Under the pieces are notes generated by a model, which saw only the letters and a program-made list of their open reading frames with translations, did no database searches and had not been told where the DNA came from. A stretch of 64,000 nt of DNA from Citrobacter sedlakii NBRC 105722 (GTDB lineage Bacteria; Pseudomonadota; Gammaproteobacteria; Enterobacterales; Enterobacteriaceae), in the NCBI RefSeq assembly GCF_000759835.1, contig NZ_BBNB01000001.1, positions 248,001 through 312,000 on the forward strand, read 5' to 3'. Position 1 is the stretch's first letter; the number at the start of each line of letters is the position of its first letter. Positions 49,862-59,789 of the stretch are shown here, one piece after another. The translations under genes and the position numbers were made by a program.

Positions 49862-50977
49862 ATGAAAAGAAAAGTACTGGCTCTCGTAATCCCTGCCCTG
49901 TTAGCCGCTGGCGCAGCGCATGCCGCTGAAGTCTATAATAAAGACGGCAATAAATTAGATCTCTATGGCAAAGTAGATGGTCTGCATTATTTCTCTGACA
50001 ACAATAAGTCTGACGGCGATCAAACGTATGTTCGTGTTGGCTTCAAAGGCGAAACCCAAATTAACGACCAACTGACCGGTTACGGCCAGTGGGAATATAA
50101 CGTACAGGCGAATACTACGGAAGGCGAAGGTTCAAATTCCTGGACCCGTCTGGCATTCGCGGGCGTAAAATTCGGCGACTATGGCTCATTCGACTACGGT
50201 CGTAACTATGGCGTACTGTACGATGTGGAAGGCTGGACCGATATGCTGCCGGAATTTGGCGGCGACTCATACACCCAGGCTGACAACTTTATGACCGGTC
50301 GTACAAACGGCGTCGCAACCTACCGTAACACGGACTTCTTCGGCCTGGTAAACGGACTGAACTTTGCGCTTCAGTATCAGGGCAACAACGAAAACCAGAA
50401 CGGTCAGGAAGGCACCAATAACAACGGCCGCGATCTTCAACACTCCAACGGCGACGGTTTCGGTATTTCGACGACTTATGATATGGGCATGGGCTTCAGC
50501 GCTGGCGCTGCTTACACAACCTCTGACCGGACCAACGAGCAGGTTAACGCTGGCGGCAAAGTGGCTGGCGGCGAAAACGCGGATGCCTGGACTGCGGGTC
50601 TGAAATACGATGCCAACAACATCTACCTGGCGACGATGTATTCTGAAACCCGCAACATGACCCCGTACGGCGATGACGGCGTAGCGAACAAAACGCAAAA
50701 CGTGGAAGTGACTGCGCAGTACCAGTTCGACTTTGGCCTGCGTCCGGCGGTGTCTTTCCTGATGTCTAAAGGTAAAGACCTGAGCGGCCAGGGTAACGAC
50801 ACCAGTAAAGATCTGGTTAAATACGCTGACGTCGGCGCGACCTACTACTTCAATAAAAATATGTCGACCTATGTTGATTATAAAATCAACCTGCTGGACG
50901 AAGACGACAACTTCTATGCTAACAACGGTATCAACACCGATGACGTTGTAGCGCTGGGTCTGGTTTACCAGTTCTAA
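49862..50977 (+). CDS. ompN: outer-membrane porin OmpN (OmpC/OmpF family)
   Basis: 371 residues; signal peptide [21 protein letters not shown], mature N-terminus [20 protein letters not shown]. 16-strand general porin with L3 constriction loop [18 protein letters not shown] (near 130-147) and C-terminal aromatic VYQF. Synteny with nifJ and micC identifies OmpN rather than OmpC/F (the Klebsiella counterpart is OmpK37). Leader 49636-49861 is AT-rich and carries a small hairpin (ACTCCC/GGGAGT at 49810-49828). AAGGA before the ATG. Confidence 0.93.
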   Translation: MKRKVLALVIPALLAAGAAHAAEVYNKDGNKLDLYGKVDGLHYFSDNNKSDGDQTYVRVGFKGETQINDQLTGYGQWEYNVQANTTEGEGSNSWTRLAFAGVKFGDYGSFDYGRNYGVLYDVEGWTDMLPEFGGDSYTQADNFMTGRTNGVATYRNTDFFGLVNGLNFALQYQGNNENQNGQEGTNNNGRDLQHSNGDGFGISTTYDMGMGFSAGAAYTTSDRTNEQVNAGGKVAGGENADAWTAGLKYDANNIYLATMYSETRNMTPYGDDGVANKTQNVEVTAQYQFDFGLRPAVSFLMSKGKDLSGQGNDTSKDLVKYADVGATYYFNKNMSTYVDYKINLLDEDDNFYANNGINTDDVVALGLVYQF

Positions 50978-50984
50978 GCTCTTC

Positions 50985-51006
50985 AGCCCGCTGGCGACGG
51001 CGGGCT
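50985..51006 (+). terminator. stem-loop after ompN
   Basis: AGCCCGC / GCGGGCT, eight bases past the ompN stop, followed by ATTCTCTG. Short T tract. Confidence 0.65.
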
Positions 51007-51168
51007 ATTCTCTGCGCTAAATCTCCCTGTCCTTCTCTGTTGCGCGCTTTGCTGTGCTGACACATGCATACCATATAATTAAAATCATAAATATGTGATG
51101 CCAAAATGTGACCATCGTCGTTATACTTACCGAGCTAAAAGGCGTTACACTTTATATGGATACATTAA

Positions 51169-51615
<447 letters not shown>

Positions 51616-51622
51616 TCCTTTC

Positions 51623-51649
51623 AGCCCGCACCCCGTTGCGGGCTTTTTC
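51623..51649 (+). terminator. rho-independent terminator after uspF
   Basis: AGCCCGCA / TGCGGGCT stem with a six-base loop followed by TTTTCT, seven bases past the uspF stop. Confidence 0.85.
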
Positions 51650-51811
51650 TTCTCTTACCTGCCCCCTGCGTTTTGCCTGTTAAATGTGCTGACATTTTTC
51701 TCGCTAATCCGTACCATACGCTCCACGGTTTTTATATCAGACAGCGTCCGCGGATCCTTCGGCGTGATGTCGCCCCCTCTGATGCCACACAATGAATTGA
51801 GCCTCTATTAC

Positions 51812-52747
51812 ATGTCGCAAAATCAAGAAATGAGTAAGAAAGAGCAGTACAACATCAATAAATTACAGAAGCGTCTGCGCCGAAACGTGGGCGAAGCCAT
51901 TGCCGATTTCAACATGATTGAAGACGGCGATCGCATCATGGTTTGTCTTTCAGGCGGCAAAGACAGCTATACCATGCTGGAGATTTTGCGCAATTTACAA
52001 CAAAGCGCACCGATCCAGTTCTCGCTGGTGGCGGTGAACCTCGATCAAAAACAGCCCGGTTTTCCTGAGCATATTCTTCCTGAATACCTCGAGCAACTCG
52101 GCGTGGAGTACAAGATTGTTGAGGAAAACACCTACGGGATCGTAAAAGAGAAAATTCCGGAAGGCAAAACCACCTGCTCCCTGTGCTCGCGTTTGCGCCG
52201 CGGTATTCTTTACCGTACCGCTACGGAGCTGGGCGCCACCAAGATTGCGCTTGGACACCATCGCGACGATATTCTGCAAACCCTGTTTCTTAACATGTTC
52301 TACGGCGGAAAGATGAAAGGCATGCCGCCAAAGCTGATGAGCGACGACGGTAAACATATCGTGATCCGTCCGCTGGCCTACTGCCGGGAAAAAGATATTG
52401 AACGTTTTGCCGAGGCGAAAGCGTTCCCTATCATTCCTTGTAACCTGTGTGGTTCACAGCCGAACTTACAGCGCCAGGTGATTGCCGACATGCTGCGCGA
52501 CTGGGATAAACGCTACCCGGGTCGCATTGAGACCATGTTCAGCGCCATGCAGAACGTGGTGCCGTCTCACCTGAGCGACATTAACCTGTTTGACTTCAAA
52601 GGGATCAGACACGGCGCAGAGGTGGTAGACGGTGGCGATCTGGCGTTCGATCGCGAAGATATCCCGCTACAGCCTGTAGGCTGGCAGCCAGAAGAAGATG
52701 AACATCAGCTTGCTGAGCTACGGTTGAATGTGGTTGAGGTGAAGTAA
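51812..52747 (+). CDS. ttcA: tRNA 2-thiocytidine(32) synthetase TtcA
   Basis: 311 residues from the ATG at 51812 ([12 protein letters not shown]), the E. coli start and length. PP-loop motif [10 protein letters not shown] (near 46-52) for ATP adenylation of C32 and two CxxC pairs ([10 protein letters not shown] near 120, CNLCGSQP near 210) holding the Fe-S cluster that delivers sulfur. Earlier in-frame ATGs from 51686 are ignored. Ends in a tight terminator. Confidence 0.95.
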   Translation: MSQNQEMSKKEQYNINKLQKRLRRNVGEAIADFNMIEDGDRIMVCLSGGKDSYTMLEILRNLQQSAPIQFSLVAVNLDQKQPGFPEHILPEYLEQLGVEYKIVEENTYGIVKEKIPEGKTTCSLCSRLRRGILYRTATELGATKIALGHHRDDILQTLFLNMFYGGKMKGMPPKLMSDDGKHIVIRPLAYCREKDIERFAEAKAFPIIPCNLCGSQPNLQRQVIADMLRDWDKRYPGRIETMFSAMQNVVPSHLSDINLFDFKGIRHGAEVVDGGDLAFDREDIPLQPVGWQPEEDEHQLAELRLNVVEVK

Positions 52748-52765
52748 GCGTCGTTTGACGCTTTT
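52747..52765 (+). terminator. terminator after ttcA
   Basis: AGCGTC / GACGCT stem with a GTTT loop and a TTTT tail, starting at the last base of the ttcA stop. Confidence 0.7.
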
Positions 52766-52770
52766 ACCCT

Positions 52771-52798
52771 GCCGGATAACGGCTTTGCCGTATCCGGC
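52771..52798. repeat. REP element between ttcA and dbpA
   Basis: GCCGGATAACGGC paired with GCCGTATCCGGC (one bulged A), a standard enterobacterial REP, in the gap between convergent stops. Confidence 0.8.
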
Positions 52799-52814
52799 GT
52801 TAACGTCAAAGGGC

Positions 52815-54188
52815 TTACTTCAACAGGCGAACCCGACAGGACTTCCCTTTAATTTTCCCGTTCTGTAACTGTTTCCACGCCTTATGCGCCACCGCCTGAC
52901 GCACCGCGACGTAGACATGCGCCGGGTGCACGGTAATTTTTCCAATGTCCGCGCCGTCCAGTCCCAACTCGCCAGTTAAAGCGCCCAGCACGTCGCCAGG
53001 ACGCATTTTGGCTTTCTTCCCGCCGTCAATGCATAGCGTGGTCATATCCGCCTCGAGCGGCATTAGCGTCACGTTCGTTGGCGCATCCTGCCAGTTCAGC
53101 GTTAACTGCAACATTTCCGAAAGGATATTGGCTCGCTGCGCCTCTGCTGGCGCGCAAAAGCTGATCGCCAGACCGCTATTCCCGGCGCGGGCCGTTCGAC
53201 CAATACGGTGCACATGGACCTCCGGGTCCCACGCCAGCTCGTAATTGACGACCAGTTCCAGAGACTTAATATCCAGCCCGCGCGCTGCCACGTCCGTGGC
53301 GACCAGCACGCGTGCGCTGCCATTAGCAAAACGCACCAGCGTCTGATCGCGATCCCGCTGTTCCAGATCGCCATGCAGCGCCAGCGCGCTTTGCCCCGCT
53401 GCGTTCAGCGCATCGCATACCGCCTGACAATCTTTCCTGGTGTTACAGAACACCACACAAGACTTTGGCTGGTGCTGGCTGAGTATTATTTGCAACAGCG
53501 GAATTTTGTCCTGGGGAGCCGTTTCGAAGAACTGCTGTTCAATGGCCGGAAGCGCATCAACCGTATCGATCTCAATGGTTACCGGATTTCGCTGAACGCG
53601 GCTGCTGATCGCGGCAATCGCCTCGGGCCAGGTCGCCGAAAACAGCAGCGTCTGGCGTGACGCAGGGGCAAAGCGAATCACCTCATCAATGGCGTCGCTA
53701 AACCCCATGTCCAGCATCCGATCCGCTTCATCCATCACCAGCGTCGAAAGCGCATCCAGCGAAACCGTGCCTTTTTGCAGATGGTCCAGTAGCCGTCCAG
53801 GTGTCGCCACGATGATGTGCGGCGCGTGCTGGAGAGAGTCGCGCTGCGCGCCAAAGGGTTGGCCGCCGCACAGGGTCAATATCTTGGTATTCGGCAGGAA
53901 GCGTGCCAGACGGCGCAATTCCCCCGCGACCTGGTCGGCCAGTTCACGCGTCGGGCATAACACCAGCGACTGGGTTTTAAACAGAGCGGCGTCGATATGC
54001 TGTAAAAGCCCAAGGCCAAACGCCGCCGTTTTACCGCTGCCGGTTTTGGCCTGAACCCGAACATCCTGCCCGGCCAGAATCGCCGGTAGCGCGGCGGCCT
54101 GAACAGGCGTCATCGACAAATAGCCCAACTCGTTGAGGTTATCGAGCTGGGCGGCGGGCAGAACGTTCAGGGTTGAAAAAGCGGTCAC
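52815..54188 (-). CDS. dbpA: ATP-dependent RNA helicase DbpA
   Basis: 457 residues. Starts at GTG 54188 as in E. coli. DEAD-box core: Q motif region, Walker A AKTGSGKTAAF, VMDEADRMLDMGF, SAT in LFSATWPEA, HRIGRTARAG. The C-terminal RRM-like domain that recognises 23S rRNA hairpin 92 is intact (KAKMRPGDVLGALTGELGLD, ending RVRLLK). Acts in 50S subunit maturation. Preceded by a small ORF on the same strand. Confidence 0.95.
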   Translation of the reverse strand: MTAFSTLNVLPAAQLDNLNELGYLSMTPVQAAALPAILAGQDVRVQAKTGSGKTAAFGLGLLQHIDAALFKTQSLVLCPTRELADQVAGELRRLARFLPNTKILTLCGGQPFGAQRDSLQHAPHIIVATPGRLLDHLQKGTVSLDALSTLVMDEADRMLDMGFSDAIDEVIRFAPASRQTLLFSATWPEAIAAISSRVQRNPVTIEIDTVDALPAIEQQFFETAPQDKIPLLQIILSQHQPKSCVVFCNTRKDCQAVCDALNAAGQSALALHGDLEQRDRDQTLVRFANGSARVLVATDVAARGLDIKSLELVVNYELAWDPEVHVHRIGRTARAGNSGLAISFCAPAEAQRANILSEMLQLTLNWQDAPTNVTLMPLEADMTTLCIDGGKKAKMRPGDVLGALTGELGLDGADIGKITVHPAHVYVAVRQAVAHKAWKQLQNGKIKGKSCRVRLLK

Positions 54189-54216
54189 AATTTAATCTCG
54201 CGGTAACGACTCACAG

Positions 54217-54399
54217 TCAGCAGGCGCGTATCCTCGCAGATCTGCGCCTGTGATGCGACAATTTAATCGGTTCTTCATCAGGCGGTGGGTCAGGCATGGG
54301 CTGCGGACGCGGCACCGGGTCAGGAACAGGAACCGGATCGGTCGGTACAGGATCGGAAAAACGAATTTCCAGTTTCAGTGACACCATCAGACGAGTCAT
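54217..54399 (-). CDS. small proline-rich acidic protein of unknown function
   Basis: 60 residues from the ATG at 54399, with a near-perfect GGAGG five bases upstream. Layout: hydrophobic/amphipathic strand (LMVSLKLEIRFS), then repeats of Asp/Glu-Pro-x-Pro (SDPVPTDPVPVPDPVPRPQP, PMPDPPPDEEP) and a basic His/Arg end (HHRRRSARIRAC). No membrane helix. It lies 58 bp downstream of the FnrS terminator and 28 bp upstream of dbpA, same strand. A similar small ORF may exist here in E. coli (not certain). No function assigned. Confidence 0.68.
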   Translation of the reverse strand: MTRLMVSLKLEIRFSDPVPTDPVPVPDPVPRPQPMPDPPPDEEPIKLSHHRRRSARIRAC

Positions 54400-54457
54400 T
54401 TTTGCCTCCGGTAGATCGTGGGCTCCCTTTTAGGGTAGTCGTTGATAACCTGCTGGC

Positions 54458-54579
54458 AAAAAAAAGCCGACTTATTTAAGTCGGCGTCGTACGAATCAAT
54501 TGTGCTATGCAGTAATTCAAAAAAGGAAGTAAGACAATATGGAGCGCAACGCCCATCGCTTGACGTTGCATTCACCTGC
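54458..54579 (-). ncRNA. fnrS: FnrS small regulatory RNA
   Basis: On the minus strand, GCAGGTGAATGCAACGTCAA at the 5' end and GGGCGTTGCGCTCC shortly after match E. coli FnrS almost base for base. It ends in the terminator GCCGACT / AGTCGGC (54466-54485) with an eight-T run; only the loop differs from E. coli. 122 nt. FnrS is made anaerobically and represses aerobic genes such as sodB and maeA. Same location, between zntB and dbpA. Confidence 0.95.
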
Positions 54580-54614
54580 GAGAATGATATTGCCGCGAAC
54601 GGGCGCGATGTTTA

Positions 54615-54628
54615 TTGACTTCGCTCAA
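54615..54628 (-). promoter_or_regulatory. FNR site of the fnrS promoter
   Basis: TTGAGCGAAGTCAA (minus strand) against TTGAT-N4-ATCAA. The centre is 42.5 bp upstream of the FnrS 5' end, the class II activating position. A CAATAT/TATCAT -10 follows. Confidence 0.85.
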
Positions 54629-54673
54629 TTTTAAAGCCGTTTTAGCAGAAGAAATCTCTTAAAAGCCCCGTTT

Positions 54674-55708
<1,035 letters not shown>

Positions 55709-55746
55709 TTAAGCAACTTCTCGTTATCCCATAATGCTGATATTTA

Positions 55747-56868
55747 TCATGAAAACCTGGGCTGCCCGTGCTGTTGCGCCGACGTAGTGGTGGCAGATAA
55801 ACGAAACTGCTGCGTCTTAGACTGCAACTCAACCACCTGCCGTTTCAATACTGCAGAAGAACCCGTTAATTCCTCTACCATCAGCGCATTGCTCTGGGTA
55901 ACACTTTCCAGTTCGCTCATGGCCTGCGATATCTGGTTGATGCCTTTTTCCTGCTCCACGGTAGTGGCAGAAATTTCATGCATGAGCTGGCTTAATTGCC
56001 CTGCGCCCTGGACGATGATCTGCATATTTTTTTCTGTTTCGCTGACCACCTCCGCCCCCTGCCGAACATTTTTATGGGTTTCTTCAATCAGCATTTTTAT
56101 ATTTTTCGCCGCTTCTGCGCTTCGGTGCGCCAGATTCCGGACCTCTGTCGCCACCACGGAAAATCCTTTTCCGTGTTCACCCGCGCGTGCCGCTTCTACG
56201 GCAGCATTTAACGCCAGAATATTGGTCTGAAAAGCAATATCGTCAATCAGCGTAATGATTTCCGTCATCTGCTGCGCGCAGTGCGCGATGGATTCCATAT
56301 TATGTGAAACCTGCGCCATTAATTCGCTGCCGTGATACGCGCACTGTTTTGACGTATCGGCCTGATGATTGGCCAGACGGGTGTTATCAGCATTATTACG
56401 GGTGCTCGCCGCCATTTCTTCCATACTGGCCGCGGTCTGAATCAGTGAGGACGACTGCTGCTCGGTTTTCACCGAAAGTTCCGCACTGCGGGCGGCGAGC
56501 TGTTCAGACAGCGACAGCGCGGTGTGAGAAGAATGGCGGATCTCACGCACCAGCGTCGCGATATTACCCGACAGGCTGTTAATTCCGGGAATGAGTCTTC
56601 CCGCACAGTTATTACCAAACGCAGGGATTATCACCCCCAGATTTCCGGCGGTAACTTCGGCAATACTTCGCTTAACCGTGTTGATCGGCGTGACAAGATA
56701 TATTGTCATATACCACCATAAAAACAATAACGCTGTCAGCGAGATCACATTCGTTAAAACAACCAAGCGGATATTTGATGAGAAAAGTATATGAACAATA
56801 TTGAATAACAGGAAAACGCCTACCAGGAAGCCAATAATAAACGTTCTGACACTCATGTTTTTTAACAT
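55747..56868 (-). CDS. chemoreceptor-like protein without a periplasmic sensor domain
   Basis: 373 residues. Two adjacent helices (about 9-28 and 34-58) joined by a loop of only a few residues, a HAMP-like segment (TPINTVKRSIAEVTAGNLGV) and a full MCP signalling hairpin ([20 protein letters not shown]). No periplasmic ligand domain and no C-terminal NWETF. It could sense through the membrane or cytoplasm, or join mixed arrays. Not in E. coli at this place; no sigma-28 promoter was found. Start 56868 or 56856. Confidence 0.88.
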   Translation of the reverse strand: MLKNMSVRTFIIGFLVGVFLLFNIVHILFSSNIRLVVLTNVISLTALLFLWWYMTIYLVTPINTVKRSIAEVTAGNLGVIIPAFGNNCAGRLIPGINSLSGNIATLVREIRHSSHTALSLSEQLAARSAELSVKTEQQSSSLIQTAASMEEMAASTRNNADNTRLANHQADTSKQCAYHGSELMAQVSHNMESIAHCAQQMTEIITLIDDIAFQTNILALNAAVEAARAGEHGKGFSVVATEVRNLAHRSAEAAKNIKMLIEETHKNVRQGAEVVSETEKNMQIIVQGAGQLSQLMHEISATTVEQEKGINQISQAMSELESVTQSNALMVEELTGSSAVLKRQVVELQSKTQQFRLSATTTSAQQHGQPRFS

Positions 56869-57372
56869 TTCAGATCCGGGAGAAAATACATTGCAGGTGA
56901 ATAGTTATATAGCATCAGGAAACACTATTTTCATCTGCTTTTCACATTGCGCCAACATTTACGATATACCATGGATAATTTCACTAAACGCCACTCCCCA
57001 TCACCTTAATTTGCAGTAAGGACGCATAAAACACGGACAATCTGCTATTTACTCCTTTCCGTTGTTTTATACTTAAGCCACGCAATATCTCTGCGCAGAT
57101 AATTTCATCAGCGCTTAACTGTTTAGTTTTTACTATTTTTAATTCCGCTTCTGTTTTTGCCTGCAGACAGCGATCCCCGTACGGCCATTTCAGCGCTGCT
57201 TTTTTTAGGCGTTGCCACGCCGTTTCCTCATGCGTAAGAGTGAAACCCTGCTAGATTAAAACTTGCGCACTTATCTGGCTCGCATATTGCCGCCGTCTCG
57301 CCACGCTTGCTTCTTGTTCTGTTTTTTTGCGCTTACGCAACATGTCATGATTAAAAAACAGGATCCATAAAA
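56869..57372. other. 504-bp divergent region between the chemoreceptor gene and dgcM
   Basis: No gene is convincing; a 72-codon plus-strand ORF (56801-57019) overlaps the receptor start and lacks a ribosome-binding site. AT-rich near 56870-57120, then more ordinary. Must hold both promoters; CAGGATCC before the dgcM ATG serves as its ribosome-binding site. No strong palindrome seen. Confidence 0.5.
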
Positions 57373-58602
57373 ATGACCCACAACTTTAACGCTCTGGATT
57401 TATTGACCCTGCCTGTCTGGATCGTCTTTCCGCTCACGGGGGAAATGTTGTTTGCTAATCGCGCCGCCGCTGCGCTTATGCCGGAAAATGACTTCAATCA
57501 ACTGCGTCAGGGCGCGTATTCTGTTCATGCGCGCCGCCAGCTCGCAGATTACATCACCGATTTACGCAGCCGCCGGGATATTATCGAAATCCTGACCGTA
57601 AGCCGTGACAATACGCCGGGCACCCTCTCGTGCCGTCTTTCGTTAAGACAACTGCCTGACGATCGCGAGGTGATTCTGTTTGAAGGGATAGATATCTCGA
57701 CCGTTCAGGGGTTAAAAGCGAGCCGTTCGGTGGCCTACCAGCGCAAAAAACAGGGATTTTATGCCCGTTTTTTTCTGACCAACACCGCGCCTATTCTGCT
57801 GATTGATCCCTCGCGCGATGGACTGATTGTCGATGCCAATCTCGCGGCGCTCAATTTCTACGGTTACAGCCTTGAGGCGATGTGTCAAAAGCATACCTGG
57901 GAAATTAATATGCTGGGACGACAAATCTTACCCATCATGCATGAAATTGCCCGGTTGCCCGGCGGCCATAAGCCATTACATTTTGTGCACAAGATGGCGG
58001 ACGGCTCTCCCCGTCATGTCCAGACCTATGCGGGGCCAATCGAAATCTACGGCGATCGCTTGATGCTATGCATTGTCCACGACATTACCGAACAAAAACG
58101 GCTGGAAGAGGCGCTGCACTATGCGGCATTACACGATGCGCTGACCGGTTTACTTAATCGCCGCCAGCTTTATCTCCTGACTGACCCCGAACAGAGAACC
58201 CCATTTTCCCTGGCGCAGGATTACAGTCTCCTGCTCATTGATACTGACAGGTTTAAGAGCATTAACGATATGTACGGGCATTTAAAGGGTGATGAAGTAC
58301 TCTGCGCGCTGGCGAACTGCCTTCAGCAGAGCGCGCGCCAGGGCGATCGGGTTTTCCGTTGGGGCGGCGAGGAGTTTATTCTGCTGTTGCCGCGCACGCC
58401 GCTGGATGATGCGCTTTTACTGGCGGAAGCGATTCGCGCGTCGGTGGCAAAGCTCACGCTGTTGGGCCTGCCGCGTTTTACGGTGAGTATTGGCGTGGCG
58501 CAACATGAACCAAATGAAAGCCTTGATGACCTGTTTAAACGCGTTGATGCTGCCTTATACCGGGCCAAAAACGCAGGGCGCAATCGGGTACTCGCAGCCT
58601 GA
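57373..58602 (+). CDS. dgcM: diguanylate cyclase DgcM (YdaM)
   Basis: 409 residues (E. coli 410). N-terminal PAS-like region (about 8-100), second PAS (about 135-240: NTAPILLIDPSRDGLIVDAN, QTYAGPIEIYGDRLMLCIVH), then GGDEF with active site GGEEF at 331-335 (FRWGGEEFILLLP) and the I-site RQGD five residues before it. Makes c-di-GMP; in E. coli it also contacts MlrA to switch on csgD and curli. Close match to remembered YdaM and next to zntB in E. coli. Confidence 0.94.
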   Translation: MTHNFNALDLLTLPVWIVFPLTGEMLFANRAAAALMPENDFNQLRQGAYSVHARRQLADYITDLRSRRDIIEILTVSRDNTPGTLSCRLSLRQLPDDREVILFEGIDISTVQGLKASRSVAYQRKKQGFYARFFLTNTAPILLIDPSRDGLIVDANLAALNFYGYSLEAMCQKHTWEINMLGRQILPIMHEIARLPGGHKPLHFVHKMADGSPRHVQTYAGPIEIYGDRLMLCIVHDITEQKRLEEALHYAALHDALTGLLNRRQLYLLTDPEQRTPFSLAQDYSLLLIDTDRFKSINDMYGHLKGDEVLCALANCLQQSARQGDRVFRWGGEEFILLLPRTPLDDALLLAEAIRASVAKLTLLGLPRFTVSIGVAQHEPNESLDDLFKRVDAALYRAKNAGRNRVLAA

Positions 58603-58645
58603 CAGAGACATTTCCGGCGACGCTTCAGGTCGCCGGCAGCGTGTC

Positions 58646-59035
58646 TTACAGACCGGCGGCATCACGCTCATCGAAAACCTGCTGCGCCAGATGCAGCGTA
58701 GCGTTGGCGGCAGGTAAACCACAATAGAGCGCGGAATGCATGATCAGTTCTTTTAGTTCTTCCCGCGTCACCCCGTTATTAAAAGCAGCATGCAAATGCA
58801 TCTTCAGCTCCGCTTCCCGGTTGAGCGCTATCAGCATCGCAATGGTGATGAGGCTGCGCGTATGGCGTTCCAGCCCGGGGCGGCTCCAGATGTCTCCCCA
58901 GGCATAGCGGGTAATAAAATCCTGAAAATCGGCGTTAAGCGAGGTCAGGTTTTTCACGGTGCGATCGACATGCGCATCGCCCAGTACGCTGCGACGCACC
59001 TTCATGCCTTGTTCAAAACGGTCTTCATCCTGCAT
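58646..59035 (-). CDS. pcaC: 4-carboxymuconolactone decarboxylase
   Basis: 129 residues. AhpD-like all-helical fold (YAWGDIWSRPGLERHTRSLI, HAAFNNGVTREELKELIMHS, YCGLPAANATLH). Converts 4-carboxymuconolactone to 3-oxoadipate enol-lactone. Last gene of the pca operon; the start overlaps the pcaD stop by 11 bases. GGGAGG before the ATG. Confidence 0.95.
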   Translation of the reverse strand: MQDEDRFEQGMKVRRSVLGDAHVDRTVKNLTSLNADFQDFITRYAWGDIWSRPGLERHTRSLITIAMLIALNREAELKMHLHAAFNNGVTREELKELIMHSALYCGLPAANATLHLAQQVFDERDAAGL

Positions 59036-59789
59036 TCTGTCCTCCCAGAAATGACAGCAGCGCCGCGTTCACCGCGTCTGGCGCTTCAATCGTGGATAAA
59101 TGCGACGCCTTCACCACGACCATCGTTGAACCCGCAATGCGCTGGTGCATATACTGCGCATCGGCCACGGTGGTCACCGGATCGTCATCTCCGGCAATAA
59201 GCAAAACCGGGCGCTGAATGTCGGCTATCTCGTCACGCATATCGGCGGTCGCCAGCGCATCACAACAGGCGGCATAGCCTTGCGCAGACGATTCTACGAG
59301 CTGCTGACACAGGTCGGCCACGGTCTCTGCTGACGCCAGACGAAACGGCAGACTAAACCAGCGCTCAGGCGCGCTGGCGGCAATCGCGGAAAGCCCGCTG
59401 GCGCGGACCTGCTGCGCCCGGTCGCGCCAGCCGGCTTCATTACCTATCCGCGCCGCGCTGTTTATCACGGTCACACTGCGCATTCGTTGCGGCTGATGGC
59501 ATGCGAGCCATAAACCGGTCAGCCCGCCCATTGAAATACCGCAAAAATGTGCTGTCGGGATGTCCAGATGGTCCAGAAGCGCAATTACATCCTGCCCGAG
59601 CCGCGCGAGGTCAGTTTCTCCCCGTTTACGCGTTTCGCCGTGTCCATGCGTGTCGTAACGCAGCACCCTGTAATGCGCGGTTAACGCCGCCATCTGCGGT
59701 TCCCACATGGTCAGCGTCGTACCCAGTGAATTCGATAACACCACCACCGGGGCGTTATCCGGCCCTTCAATCTGAAAGTTCAGTTCCAT
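59025..59789 (-). CDS. pcaD: 3-oxoadipate enol-lactonase
   Basis: 254 residues from the ATG at 59789 (MELNFQIEGPDNAP); the ribosome-binding site AGGAG sits inside the end of pcaB, giving a 23-base overlap. Alpha/beta hydrolase with nucleophile Ser86 (CGISMGGLTGLW), oxyanion SNSLGTTL and a catalytic His near the C-terminus (ASHLSTIEAPDAVN). Hydrolyses the enol-lactone to 3-oxoadipate. Confidence 0.95.
   Translation of the reverse strand: MELNFQIEGPDNAPVVVLSNSLGTTLTMWEPQMAALTAHYRVLRYDTHGHGETRKRGETDLARLGQDVIALLDHLDIPTAHFCGISMGGLTGLWLACHQPQRMRSVTVINSAARIGNEAGWRDRAQQVRASGLSAIAASAPERWFSLPFRLASAETVADLCQQLVESSAQGYAACCDALATADMRDEIADIQRPVLLIAGDDDPVTTVADAQYMHQRIAGSTMVVVKASHLSTIEAPDAVNAALLSFLGGQNAG

Noticed and set aside
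56801-57019. 72-codon plus-strand ORF over the start of the short chemoreceptor gene
   Set aside because: Overlaps a better-supported gene, no ribosome-binding site, no homology.
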